Assembly: GCF_000203815.1 (NCBI RefSeq)
Contig: NW_004457708.1
Span: 1,178,001 to 1,242,000, forward strand
Length of the DNA: 64,000 bases
Origin: Cavenderia fasciculata
Lineage: Eukaryota > Evosea > Eumycetozoa > Acytosteliales > Cavenderiaceae
Direction of reading: 5' to 3'
Of this stretch, positions 25,603 through 37,482 are shown in pieces. The stretch's first letter is position 1. Each line of letters starts with the position of its first letter. Below the pieces are notes generated by a model. That model did no database searches and had not been told where the DNA came from. It saw nothing but the letters and a program-made list of their open reading frames with translations. A program made the translations under genes and the position numbers.

Positions 25603-26638
25603 ATTTCTACTTATTATTCTTCAAACAAGAAAATAATGAAAAACATTTTAATTAATTTTGAATGAGTCCATACTTTATAAAAAAAGAAGCTAGTCTTTTA
25701 AAAGAAGGATCTAAAAAGAAAAGATAGAGATTCAATATAACAACAATAATAACACCATGCACCATTAAAACAACAATAGATAGTCAATCAACCTTCTTCT
25801 TCTTGTCAATTGTCCTCCTCCTCCCCTCCTCCTCCTCTTTCAATTCCTCTTTGTCGATCTCTTTTAACTTTATTTAGATCATCGATGATGATGATGACGA
25901 TGATGATAATAAAAGTAAATCAACCAAAGGAAAGGATATCATCAAGATACCTCTTTTGGAATGATAACTACTTTTGCAAATGATCGATTAGACATTCTTC
26001 CAAACTCTGATTGAACTCTATTTGATATGGCGGTCAAACGAGATATTATAATGGTATTTATTTATTTATCAAACCAAAATAGTAGAGATTGCTCATCCAT
26101 CATCAATATTATTATTGAATAGTAATACAAGATGAGCCCACAGGATACTTGAATATCTACACATTCAATAAGAAACTACAAAATCAACTACAATCCATCA
26201 GCAAACAAAAAGATAATAGATAATAGATAATAGATTGATACCTACCTTCAATATTACTCTTCAATATTCGAGTAAGTAATACACTCTTTTTATATGTTCC
26301 TTTTTTTCCCTTTTTGATATATTAATATTATATCAATAAATACTAAAGTTAAAAAAATAAATATTATATATATTATATTATATATGATGATGATAGGAAG
26401 AGAATAAGAATGATTAATGACATATGTAGAAAGAAAGAGAGAGAGAGATAGATAGACCTTAAATTAATTTTGCGACTTGACAGTTTGAACTTGCAGTTCG
26501 ATTAAAATTAGAGGGGAGCCCAAGAAGTAATCAAGCTTATGTTGCACAGTTTGATTATTATTTTCTTCTTTCTTTCTTTAGTAGTAGTAGTAGTAATAGT
26601 AGTAATAGATATCAACTTATTCAGATAGAGATAAAAAG
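25603..26638 (+). pseudogene. Decayed AnkC-type fragment within an intergenic stretch
   Basis: Between about 25910 and 26110 the plus strand shows eroded pieces of the family: STKGKDIIKIPLLE-like, then DRLDILP-like, then IYLSNQNSRDCSS-like. They correspond to the N-terminal module and a repeat of AnkC1 but lack continuity. From about 26336 onward the sequence is the duplicated promoter block shared with 28604 onward. The rest is low-complexity AT with GAT/ATG repeats. Confidence 0.55.
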
Positions 26639-28371
26639 ATGGCTTTTCAACCATTAAAAAAGATAAAGAGTAATCATCATGATGATGACAACACCATCAT
26701 TACAACAACAACAACATCAACATCAATGACAGTAGATAGTAATAATTCAATTGATAATCCCCTTCTTCTTCTTCCTTTTCCTCTTCCTACTCGTCCATCT
26801 CTTTCAATTGTATTAAAAGGAAAATACATTAGAGAAAAGATATTTGGATATGTAAAAGAGATAAATGAGATGAACAAGATTGATGATGAATGTCAATCAA
26901 CCAAAGGCAAAGATATCATCAAGTTGGATCATTTAAAGATGATATCTACTTTTGCAATGCCATGGAACTTTATCAAACATTACTTGCCCAAAAAGGACAG
27001 TGTAATGGAAAGTATATCAAAAGTCATTAATAGATATTGTTGTCATCGAAATGCAACAATGGAAACATTCTTGCATCTATTGGATTGGTCACCAGAAGAT
27101 TTTACACCTCAAAATGAAGTAGTTTCCGAGGTTGCCACTCAAGGACACACTGAAATATTTGAATACCTAATCAACAATTATTATCCAAGACAAATCACTA
27201 TCAGATCAATGTCACAATCTGCTCGAAATGCATCCGAAAATGGTCACCTTTTAATTGTACAACTATTATCTGCGATGGAAGGTGTACGGTTCTCAAAAGA
27301 TGCAATGGATTGGGCAGCAGCATATGGACATTTAAATACTGTCAGAGTATGTATAGATTATAATATATATTAAATTATTTTATTTATTAATTGAATCGAA
27401 TAGTATTTACATGAAAATCGTACTGAAGGATGCACATATGATGCTATGGATTGGGCTGCATGGGGTGGACATTTGGATATAGTCAAAGTAATTATTTAGA
27501 TAGATCGATTACTTACTATTATATTAAATTATATTAAATATTTTTCTTTTACCAATTAAATATTAAATAGTATTTACATGAAAATCGTAGTGAGGGTGCA
27601 ACAACCTATGCTATGAATTGGGCAGCTAAGAATGGTCATTTAGATATTTTAGATTGGTTACATGAGAATCGTAGTGAAGGTGCAACAACCAGAGCCATGG
27701 ATTTGGCAGCTCTGAAAGGTCATTTAAATGTTTTAGATTGGTTACATTTTAATCGTAGTGAAGGCTCAACAACCAATGCTATGGATTGGGCAGCAGAGAG
27801 AATGGTCATTTAAATATTTTAGAGTGGCTCCACACCAACCAATCGACTATAGGATGTACCTCTGATGCAATGGATAAGGCAAAATCTCTTGAAATCATTC
27901 AATTCCTTCATCGAGCCGGGAAAACATGTACAACTGCCGCCATTGACAATGCATGTTCAAATGATGACTTGGATATTGTTCAATTCCTTTTCCATAATCG
28001 CTCAGAGGGATGCAGCGAAAAAGCTATTATCGTTGCATGTCAAAGAGATAATCTTGAACTTTTAAAGGTATGTGATATATAATATAAAGAGATCACAACA
28101 ATTAATTGCATAAAATTAACATTATAATTATCTTTTATAGTTTTTACTCGACAAAAGGACTAAAAAATGTTCACCTACAACTGTAGACTCTGTCATAGAA
28201 GGCAATTGTAGTTTAGATTTTATAAAGCTTCTCAACCAAACATGTACAATCGAAGGTTTAACAAGTGCAGAACATAGACGTGATCGATTAGACATTCTCG
28301 AATATTTTCTTCCGAAATTAAATTATAATGTATATATCGGTTGGAGAGGTAGAGATAATGTCATTGGTTAG
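26639..28371 (+). pseudogene. AnkC1, damaged and 3'-truncated ankyrin gene
   Basis: Exons 26639-27346, 27404-27487, 27571-28067 and 28141-28371. The first exon is nearly identical to AnkC2 (MAFQPLKKIKSNHHDDDN, poly-T, LPFPLPTRPSLSIVLKGKYI, DIIKLDHLKMISTFAMPWNFI). In exon 3 a GAGAG at 27796-27800 carries two extra bases relative to AnkC2 (GCAGAGAGAATGG against GCAGAGAACGG), breaking the frame inside a repeat. After exon 4 the copy runs into an early stop (RDNVIG) where AnkC2 continues with three more exons. Either change would remove the C-terminal module. It may still be transcribed; a sequencing error could explain only the first change. Confidence 0.75.
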
Positions 28372-28639
28372 TGAGTAAGCGATCTCCATATTCTTCTAAT
28401 CAGCATGTTGACTCGCGCATCCATACAACATAAAGTCTTTTAGATGACACCTGTATACTCAATATTAGAGTGTAATACTCTTTTTAGTCAGTCTTTTTTT
28501 TTCTTTTTGTCTTTTATTTTTTTGTATGGTTATTATTATTATTATATTATATAAATATATCAATTCATACAACTTATATATCTAAAAATACAAAGTAATA
28601 AAATAAATACTAAAGTTAAAAAAAAATAAACACATATAA

Positions 28640-28880
28640 AGAGGTCTCTCGCCCACAAACTCTCATCATTATTATTGTCATTGTAAACGCGGCTGATTGG
28701 TCAGTCCTTCCAATACTACCTTTAACATTCAAAGTACAGCTCATTTTACAGTTGCCTCTAATGTATCGGTTAGCTTTGGTTCTTCAATGACAATGGATGC
28801 ATCTCAACTCAATACCCCATTCTTAAATATTGATGGTTTAGTCTCTTTAAAAGCTTCAAATATCAATTCAACATACTAAT
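28640..28880 (+). pseudogene. Inserted fragment of an unrelated coding sequence
   Basis: A 60-codon open stretch (28697-28879) with no ATG reads FTVASNVSVSFGSSMTMDAS, typical of repetitive secreted or beta-helix-like dictyostelid surface proteins. It interrupts the promoter block duplicated between AnkC1 and AnkC2: the AAATACTAAAGTTAAA motif matches on its left (26339 and 28605) and the AGGAAGAGAATAAG motif on its right (26396 and 28911). It is therefore an insertion that came after, or together with, the tandem duplication. Confidence 0.5.
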
Positions 28881-29135
28881 GAAGATGACGATGAAGATGA
28901 TGATGGTGATAGGAAGAGAATAAGAATGATTAATGACATATGTAGAAAGAGAGAGAGATAGATAGACCTTAAATTAATTTACAACTTGACAGTTTGAACT
29001 TGCAGTTCAATTAAAATTAGAGGGGAAACCAAGAAGTAATCAAGCTTATGTTGCACAGTTTGATTATTATTTTCTTCTTTCTTTCTTTAGTAGTAGTAGT
29101 AATAGATATCAACTTATACAGATAGAGATAAAAAG

Positions 29136-31195
29136 ATGGCTTTTCAACCATTAAAAAAGATAAAGAGTAATCATCATGATGATGACAACACCATCATTAC
29201 AACAACAACAACAACATCAACAACATCAATGCAAGTAGATAGTAATAATTCAATTGATAGTCCTCTTCTTCTTCTTCCTTTTCCTCTTCCTACTCGTCCA
29301 TCTCTTTCAATTGTATTAAAAGGAAAATACATTAGAGAAAAGATATTTGGATATGTAAAAGAGATAAATGAGATGAACAAGATTGATGATGAATGTCAAT
29401 CAACCAAAGGCAAAGATATCATCAAGTTGGATCATTTAAAGATGATATCTACTTTTGCAATGCCATGGAACTTTATCAAACATTACTTGCCCAAAAAGGA
29501 CAGTGTAATGGAAAGTATATCAAAAGTCATTAATAGATATTGTTGTCATCGAAATGCAACAATGGAAACATTCTTGCATCTATTGGATTGGTCACCAGAA
29601 GATTTTAAACCTCGAAATAAAATAGTTCCCTTGGTTGCCGGACTAGGACACACTGAAATATTTAAATACCTAATCAACAATTATTATCCAAGACAAATCA
29701 ATATCGAATCAATATCAGAATCTGCTCAAACTGCATCCTCAAATGGTCACCTTTTAATTGTACAACTAGTATCTGCTATGGAAGGTGTACTGTTCTCAAC
29801 AGATGCAATGGATTTGGCAGCTTATAATGGTCATTTAAATACTGTCAGAGTATGTATAGATTATAATATTATATTAAATTATTTTATTTATTAATTAAAT
29901 CGAATAGTATTTACATGAAAATCGTACTGAAGGTGCCACAACCAATGCTATGGATTCGGCAGCTCGGAACGGTCATTTAAATATTTTAGATTGGTTACAT
30001 TTTAATCGTAGTGAGGGTGCCACAACCGATGCTATGGATATGGCAGCAGAGAACGGTCATTTAAATATTTTAGAGTGGCTCCACACCAACCAATCGACTA
30101 TAGGATGTACCTCTGATGCAATGGATAGGGCAAAATCTCTTGAAATCATTCAATTCCTTCATCGAGCCGGGAAAACATGCACAACTGCCGCCATTGACAA
30201 TGCATGTTCAAATGGTGATTTAGATATTGTTCAATTCCTTTTTGAAAATCGAACAGAAGGGTATACCCAACAAGCTGTCATCAATGCATGTAAAAGTGGA
30301 AACTTTGATTTGATAAAGGTATGTTTAGAAAAAAAAAAAAAACAAAAAGATCTAATATTTTGTTGAAATCAAACTAACAAACCTATTAAATTTACATCTA
30401 GTATATTATTTCAAATAGGAATGAAAAATGTACAACACAAGAAGTAGATACTGTAATAGGGAATAATTGTAGTTTGGATATTATTAAACTCCTCGATCAA
30501 GAATGTACAATTGAAGGTTTGAAATATGCATTTGAAAATGATAGATTGGATATTGTTGAATACCTTTACCAGAAATACCCAACATCTACTCGTATGTGGA
30601 CTGGTGAGGCATTTGATGAAGCTGCCAGACATGGTAAATTAGATTTTATAAAGGTTTGTAATTAGATAAATATATAATAATAATAATTATATTTACTAAC
30701 TAAACTCTATGTCACTTCTAGACTCTCCATAAAAATAAGACAAAAATCAAAGTTACAACCAATGCAATGGATAATGCAGCTGCGAATGGACATATTGATG
30801 TTGTTAAAGTAATATTAATTTATATTTTGAGGATATCCAAAATGTATAATTTCCTGATTGTATTTATTTATTATTTACTTTACTATTATTGTTATATTTA
30901 TTTAGTTTTTACATGATTATCGTACTGAAGGATGTAGTGCTGATGCCATGTATAAAGCAGAAGAGAATGGTCATATTGAAATAGTAAACGTATGTAATCA
31001 TAGAAAAGAGAGATATAAACTATATATTAAATTAATTCCCTAATATTTCCTATATTTTAGTTTCTACACTTTAATCGCACAGAAGGATACACCTCTGATG
31101 ATAATAGAGAAGAACAAGAAAATAATTTAGATTGCGAAGATTGGGAAATCCTTGATCTCCTCATAGATCCTAACTACTATGGAACAAACAACTAA
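29136..31195 (+). CDS. Ankyrin repeat protein AnkC2
   Basis: Six exons (29136-29849, 29908-30318, 30402-30653, 30722-30808, 30906-30989, 31061-31195), all phase 0, encode 560 aa. The N-terminal module (residues about 1-150) has a basic start (PLKKIKSNHH), poly-threonine, a YIREKIFGYVKEINEM segment and DIIKLDHLKMISTFAMPWNFI. About ten ankyrin units follow, including the HRAGKTCTTAAIDNAC block shared with the minus-strand AnkB genes. The final exon is acidic (EDWEILDLLIDPNYYG), a shortened form of the AnkB tail. No frame breaks. It is the intact twin of AnkC1. Confidence 0.87.
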
Positions 31196-32064
31196 TTATT
31201 AAATAAAAAAAATTTTAGATTATATAAATATATAAATGATAGCGATAATAAGTGGTAGAGATAACAATAGTAATATGGGGAAATGAGTATAATGAATGAA
31301 TCATCTTTAAGAGACTACCAGTACTCTTAAATACTCGGTAGTTGGTTACAAGGTTGGATAGTCCCCTCTATCCCACTCTTTATTGATAATAGTTTGATGA
31401 TAATGATGTGAGACTAGTACTAATTAGGCCCAGATCTGCACTATCTACAGTTATCGTTGAAAGGATAATCAAGACATGTGGCCACCTATAAAATGCTGCT
31501 GATAACCAAGAAAGAATATATATCCCTCTCATTACTATCCTTGTGACTTTACAATGTTTCAGTTCTAAATTATTGATGTATAAAATTTTGGGTTGGCAAT
31601 TTCAATATTTGAGTTGTAGCTTTTCTACAATCATGTTGTAAAGTTGGTTTAGTAGATTAGAAATGTCCCTTTACTATACAACCGATTCGTAATCACTTTG
31701 AAATTTAGTACTTTAAATACTTTTACTTTCAGAATGTTCCAATTCATTACTTGGTTGAAAATATCTCTTTCTATTTTTATTAGAACATAGTAATAAAGTA
31801 CTTCATTATTAATGGTGGTTGTTCACTCTTATCATTCTTACACCTATGAAAACAATCATAATTTGGACATAATAACATTTATTTATTTTGTTGTTTTAGT
31901 CATAGCATTTTTGGGAAATAAATTCCTATTATTACAGATTTTTGAGTATATCAGAACCAACTCTATTTTCGTCTTCCTGCATTCAAACATTTGCAACACT
32001 TGGCTCCATAGGCTGTTGTGTGTCTGAGGATGACCATATTCGTTGGTTCGTTGGTGGTTTTTTT
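31196..32064. other. Intergenic, no gene recognised
   Basis: AT-rich. A short imperfect inverted repeat lies near 31313-31345 (ACTACC ... GGTAGT). A 71-codon open frame at 31812-32027 has no homology cue and is treated as chance. Confidence 0.45.
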
Positions 32065-33760
32065 TTTGAACACAAAATATATAATTTAAATATATTCAAA
32101 ATGTTATAACTTTGTTTTTCAATACCTCTAAACAATCATCAATAGATGTGTAGTTGGGTATCAATTCAGATGTATTTACCTTTAAAAAATAAAATGAATA
32201 ATTAATTAATTAATAAATACTATTTAATATTATTTAATTTTTTTTTCTTTGTTTTTTACTTACCAGTTGATAGGGTTTATCCAAATAGATATGTTTACTA
32301 TTCAAAGTACCATTATGTAACAAATAATAGGCACCCAAGTTTTTCATTGATTGCGGTATTACCAAAATGATGGATGGATAATAATTCAACGTAGTTGTCA
32401 TCGAAACGATTGATTTGTTTGACCAACTAAATCATTATGGATTAATACCTGATCGTGAAACTTGCTATCACTTGGCATTAATAAAAATGTTCCATTATTA
32501 TTATCATCATTATTATTATTTAATTTTGAATTTAACCAAAAAAAACAAAATTTGATTTGTTTTTGATTGATAAATGCATATTTGTTTGTTGATTGTGTAA
32601 AGTTGTTATATAAAATGTCTTGATTTATATTATTAATATCAATATTATTATTATATAAATATATAAAATAAAATATAAATATAAAAAAGGAATGGTGCAT
32701 GGATAGGGTGTTTTGGCGCTAGAAACAAATGGTAAACCATCGAAATATTTCGATAATAGAGGGATAACACAAGAATAAATTAATCAAACATCTCTACCTA
32801 AACTGATCGAGTGCCCTGTCGTTGCCGGCGGATCCAAAAACAACCATGCTGTTAAACATCTCGACTGGTTCTACCGAACCTGTAATATTCATACAGACAC
32901 TTCTAGACTGAGATATATTTTGTACCATCTTTTTCCAATCCTATTTAAGTAAATGTTTTTTATAAAAAAAAAAAAAAGATATTAGTTTTAATGATGGTCG
33001 TATCGTTTTAATAATATTATTATTATTATTACATCTGAGTCACTTTTGATTGAAATGACACCACTGAATTGGGAATGGCACCACCAACAAGATTAACTTG
33101 CTTAAAAATGATCTGTGCGTTGATACGAGGAGAGAACAAACCAAGGATTAGAAAGTCTTTAAAGCCATGGCTTGAACACCTTGTGATTGTTGCTCTTTGG
33201 GTGCCTGTGATGGTTCAACAAGAGATAAAGAGTGAGACTTATCGACATTGACATTGATTGATTGTATATTGTTGATGGCCTTTGTCTAGTTTATAAAAAA
33301 CAAAAAAGAATACATAAATAAGCAAGCAAAAGTATCAATCTTGTTTGGTAATACACATTATTGTTGAATGATATTTACATCCTCTCCTGTAGGTCCAGTG
33401 TGTGGTTGATTGTGAATAGATGAAGAGTTCAACTCTTCATCATCGTCATCATTGATTGGTTTGATGTTGGTGGTCGATATATTTTTAGATTTCTAGAAAA
33501 CTATATATCTAAAAAAATGGTTTTTCTTCTCTTAAGTTATAATGTCATCTTTACGCAAGGACTTAATGCTAATTTTCTCTGTATCGATTTCCAATTTAAA
33601 TGGATATCCCCGAAGGGTCCAACAATACATTTAGAAACCTATGAATATATGTATCGAGTACAATTCGTCTACTTTTGTTATGGGTTTTTCATGTGACGAC
33701 TTTTTTTGTAATTTTTTTAACCGACCATACTCGTTTAACTCTTGACACCATCCATGCCTC
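32065..33760 (-). pseudogene. Decayed multi-exon gene of unknown family
   Basis: The minus strand shows successive exon-like pieces with plausible splice sites. About 33637-33545 contains LEIDTEKISIKSL, then a short intron ending CTAG at 33491, then 33490-33380 reading KSKNISTTNIKPINDDDDEE. After these come 33283-33030 (containing QIIFKQVNLVGGAIPNSVV), 32945-32795 (GSVEPVEMFNSMVVFG), about 32700-32400 (GTFLLMPSDSKFHDQVL), 32405-32265 (LNYYPSIILVIPQSMKN) and 32180-32085 (IPNYTSIDDCLEVLKNK, then stop). Frames do not join cleanly. I do not recognise the protein. A second, more eroded copy of part of it lies at 36630-37010. Confidence 0.5.
33477..33578. repeat. 102-bp perfect direct repeat, copy 1
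   Basis: Identical base for base to 36630-36731. On the minus strand it holds the end of an exon (KISIKSL) and the following intron up to its CTAG acceptor. Confidence 0.9.
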
Positions 33761-35487
33761 CTCTGCACGGTCTGTGTTGTTCAATGGAAACATAAATTCT
33801 CTTTTTTCTTTTCATCAATGTATGTATACCTCCATTTTTTTTTTTCTATCACCCCCTTTATTTCATTCATACCCCTCCTACTTGAAGAAAGACTATTGTT
33901 CGTTCATACATTAGCTAATCTTCTATCACAGATTTGACAATCAACTCATTCTAAAATCTCTCAGACATCTTTTTTTTTGTATATCAGCAGGACACTACAG
34001 ATACAGATAAAAATACAGATACAAAACTTGATGATTTATAGTTGATAGTTGATCAACTATACAGTCCATTCAGCTCTATTCCTATTAGATGAGCCTCACA
34101 ACTTTTTAGAGTATTATTGACAATTACTAGTCATTTTGTTTGTCATGTGATCATATGATTTTCAAATTTGGTATCTTTTAGCACGCTCTTTAAACCACAT
34201 TCAACTATAACAGTGTGCTCAACTACTTTATCTGCTGTGACATCTAGATATTTATATTTATACTGTTAAACCTATCATTTACAAAATTCTTTAATGAGAT
34301 ACAATTTAGTTGCAAAAAGTTCTTCTTGTTCTCATCAAAGAATTTTGTTATATATCTAGATTGTCAACAGAAATTTGCAATCAACACTCCTCATCAGCAT
34401 GTTTGTTACAATAAGGATAACAGCATAATCAACCAAAGTTCTTTATCATTTGTCCAATCTTGTAGTACAATTGTTTGTAAATAAGGCAGATTATATGTCG
34501 TAAAGGCAAACACTATATCTCTTTCTTATATTAAATGATGATTTGGAAAATAAATAAAAATAATAAATCAAGAAATTTCTTCAATAGAACAACTAATGGA
34601 AAGAGGATAATATATATATATGTTAGAACCAAGCAGACTTTACAATATCTATGAATCAACACGTTCAATCAACAACAGCGGATTTGTTATTACAGGAAAC
34701 TACTTTAGGATCAACAAGTCGGCATTCAACTACTATTTGATGCATGTCATCTCTCAAACAAAAGGAACATGGTTGTTCGCTCTTACCATGGTTCAAACAA
34801 GGAGATCCAAAAGGTCATCCAAGTAATTCCAACTTATCAACGATCAACAGCCTGATCAAATCAACACAGTTGTTTTAAGTGACAGTTTCCTCTACTCGGA
34901 TGCAAGAGCTGTCAAACATTATTACTCTCTGGTAGATGGTTATACATTGGGTGGTTTAGAGAGTGGATCGACAACGTAACCAAATTTGGAAAGTTTGGTT
35001 TCAAACAAAAAACGAAAGGACAACACACGACCTTTGATACCCACCTTCAGGTTGGAACGGGTATCTAGTTCTGAGTCTAAATGGTCAATCCCTTACCCAA
35101 AAATAAACTCCAGCAAAAAGTTAAAGAACAGTCAAAGCAAAGTTAAAAGTTGTTCCCAGAAGATACCTAGTATACAGATGCTTGTTTAAGAGATATATGG
35201 GCACTATCAAAAAAAAAAAAAAAAAAAAGAATTACAACATAATTGTGATAGAGGAAAAGATTGTTATGACTTACCTTGTTGTTGAGGTTTGAAGTAGTTT
35301 CTTTCTTTCTTTCTTTCTTTAGGTCAATTAACTTTTCTTTCATCTCTTTCTCTTCAAAGAGTCACTGTCTCCTTTTAGAGAAGGGTCTTCAATGGCTTCA
35401 GAGTTTGCTTTATCTACATTTTGTTAAAGTAGCTCTTTATCTGCTCTTTTGTTAAGTTGTTGTTGTTGTTGTTGTTAGTGACATTAA

Positions 35488-35544
<57 letters not shown>

Positions 35545-36629
35545 GACGTCTAATAGAAAGAGAAGAAGAAAATAACTAAACTAATTACACACCCCTTTTG
35601 AATTTCACACAAGAAATGATTGAATGAATGAATGTATGTATGAATGTATGTATTTAAAGTATAACAGTATTGTTGTTCATCTTGTCCTTTCTTTTTTCAA
35701 AACTATGATTATTATATTTACTAGTAATAGTTGAAATAATAAATAGATCGAACAAAAAATAAATAAACAAGAACAATTTTTTGAACAAAAAAAAATAATT
35801 AACTTAATTAAAATTAAAATGGGTATTGTAGGGGAATCCATGGGTTTGATTAAGTATCTCCTCGCCAACTGGCCTGTTGAAGTTCACTTTCTAGTGATCT
35901 CTTAAGCAAATAAAGAGAGAAAGAGAAAGAGAAAGATTTGACAAAGAAACTAACAGACAGTGCTGTCTAGACGCATCCAACATGAGCATGCATGGTACCC
36001 AGAATAGTTAAAGATTGTGCACAGCTCATATCATCAGTAACATATCACGGCAGCAAATCAGTTTGCTCATTGCCATTCATTCAATACACGTTTACAAAGA
36101 TCTTCTAAACTGATCACTCATGACTCAATCTAAAAGGAACATCCAAATGGTCAAGGAAAGCTACATACAAATGATATTGCCAACACAAGTTGTCATACCA
36201 ATTAACCTTGCGTACAGACCTCCAATTGGAAAATACAAAAGTTTGTAGTTTAATAATAGAATAATACATCTTAAACGGTTTATAAACATAAATGGTAGTA
36301 AGAAAAAGTAAAAGAGAGGACTGTGGAAAAGAGAGAGAGATACATATTGGACCAAAGAATAGTATACACCAATATATTTGGACATCAACAATCTAGAGTC
36401 AAAAGGATAGGTGTATGAGGTATATATTCTTGGTTCTGGTTATATCACATGTATCAGCAGCATTTTGAAAGGTGATCACATGTCTTGATGAACTTTTCAA
36501 AGTTAACGTTATTCTTTCTTGGTTCTGGTTATAGTTATCTATGTAGGTATGTATGTCTAGTGTATTAGTGGTGGATGATAGTTGTCCGGTACGAAAACAA
36601 CACATATTTTCAGATTACCATATATATAA
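33761..36629. other. Gene-poor stretch with coding debris
   Basis: No intact gene was found. A plus-strand stretch at about 34620-35190 has above-random coding character (SGFVITGNYF, INDQQPDQINTVVLSDSF) in shifting frames, which may be a relic of an IPT/TIG-type surface gene. Near 35460-35540 there are TTG and ATT microsatellites. A coiled, lysine/glutamate-rich minus-strand scrap lies near 35280-35440. Confidence 0.4.
35485..35541. repeat. ATT trinucleotide microsatellite
   Basis: About 18 ATT/TAT units in the gene-poor region. Confidence 0.9.
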
Positions 36630-36731
36630 ATATATTTTTAGATTTCTAGAAAACTATATATCTAAAAAAATGGTTTTTCTTCTCTTAAGTTATAATGTCA
36701 TCTTTACGCAAGGACTTAATGCTAATTTTCT
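36630..36731. repeat. 102-bp perfect direct repeat, copy 2
   Basis: Second copy of the block at 33477-33578, same orientation, 3,153 bp away. Flanks diverge at once on both sides. Confidence 0.9.
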
Positions 36732-37015
36732 TTTCCCACTATTATAAAGCTACTATTCAAGTCTTTTGACAAGACCCAAAGGTTAACCAAACTATGTTGG
36801 TCACTATTAATACCAAGTGATTGCAAGTTTCAATAAAAAAAGGTTTTAATCCATTATGACCAGTTGGCAAATCAATCATGCCGATGACAACGAGATTGAA
36901 TTATTATCCATCATTTTGGTGATGTTGCAATCAATCAAAAGCTTGTACTTTTAACCAGTACTTTGAATAGTAACATATCAACTTGGATACACCCTATCAA
37001 TTGGTAAGTAAAAAA
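36732..37015 (+). pseudogene. Eroded copy of the 32.3-32.7 kb exons in opposite orientation
   Basis: The plus strand from about 36800 to 37008 aligns with the minus strand of about 32500-32265. Shared words include AATACCAAGTGAT..GCAAGTTT, GATGACAAC, TTGAATTATTATCCATC and ACTTTGAATAGTAA, and both end at a GGTAAGTA donor. Several small differences and frame changes show it is non-functional. Confidence 0.6.
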
Positions 37016-37030
37016 AAAAAAAAAAAAAAT

Positions 37031-37142
37031 TAAATATTATTAATTATTCATTTTAATTTTTAAAAAAGATAATGACTTTATAATAATTATAAGAAAGTTG
37101 TAAAAAAATTAAAAAATTAAAATGAATAATCAATAATATTTA
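37031..37142. repeat. 31-bp inverted repeat with a 50-bp loop
   Basis: Arms 37031-37061 and 37112-37142 are reverse complements with one mismatch. It sits directly upstream of the HSP20 fragment, possibly inside what was its intron. Confidence 0.8.
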
Positions 37143-37336
37143 AGAAAGAATCGAAATCAACAACAACCCAATATCATCGTAGAGTGATTAGTTATGGAAA
37201 GTTTAGTAGATCATTTGAATTGGCCGATAACATCGAATTTGAATTAATAACAGCCAAACATAATGATGGTGTTTTACAAATCACTGTTCCAAAGAAGAAA
37301 CACCTCACACCAAAACATATTAAAATCACTAAATAA
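37142..37336 (+). pseudogene. Orphan C-terminal half of a small heat shock protein (HSP20/alpha-crystallin)
   Basis: An open frame without ATG reads RRVISYGKFSRSFELADN, then DGVLQITVPKKKHLTPKHI and a stop. These are the late beta strands of the alpha-crystallin domain, including the hallmark G-x-L-type GVLQITVPK. The N-terminal half and start codon are absent; a TTTAAG just upstream could be an old splice acceptor. HSP20 proteins are cytosolic holdase chaperones. Here only about 65 residues remain, so it is a gene fragment rather than a working gene. Confidence 0.72.
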
Positions 37337-37482
37337 TATCAATTTAATCATTCTCTAAGAGTAATAATAATAACAATGTTATTTGTAAATAAATAAAAAT
37401 AATAATAGTTTTTATCTAATATTCAATAGTTCTAAATGATTCAAGCTACTGGATCTGATTGATATGATTTATTAATATTATT

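Noticed and set aside
31313-31345. Short imperfect inverted repeat as a possible class I RNA gene
   Set aside because: No CCTTACAGCAA motif and no upstream CCCATAA element typical of such dictyostelid RNAs.
31200-37400. Search for retroelement or DIRS/Polinton parts in the gene-poor region
   Set aside because: No reverse transcriptase, integrase, capsid or tyrosine recombinase motif and no long terminal repeats were seen; the 102-bp repeats are exon-intron pieces rather than terminal repeats.
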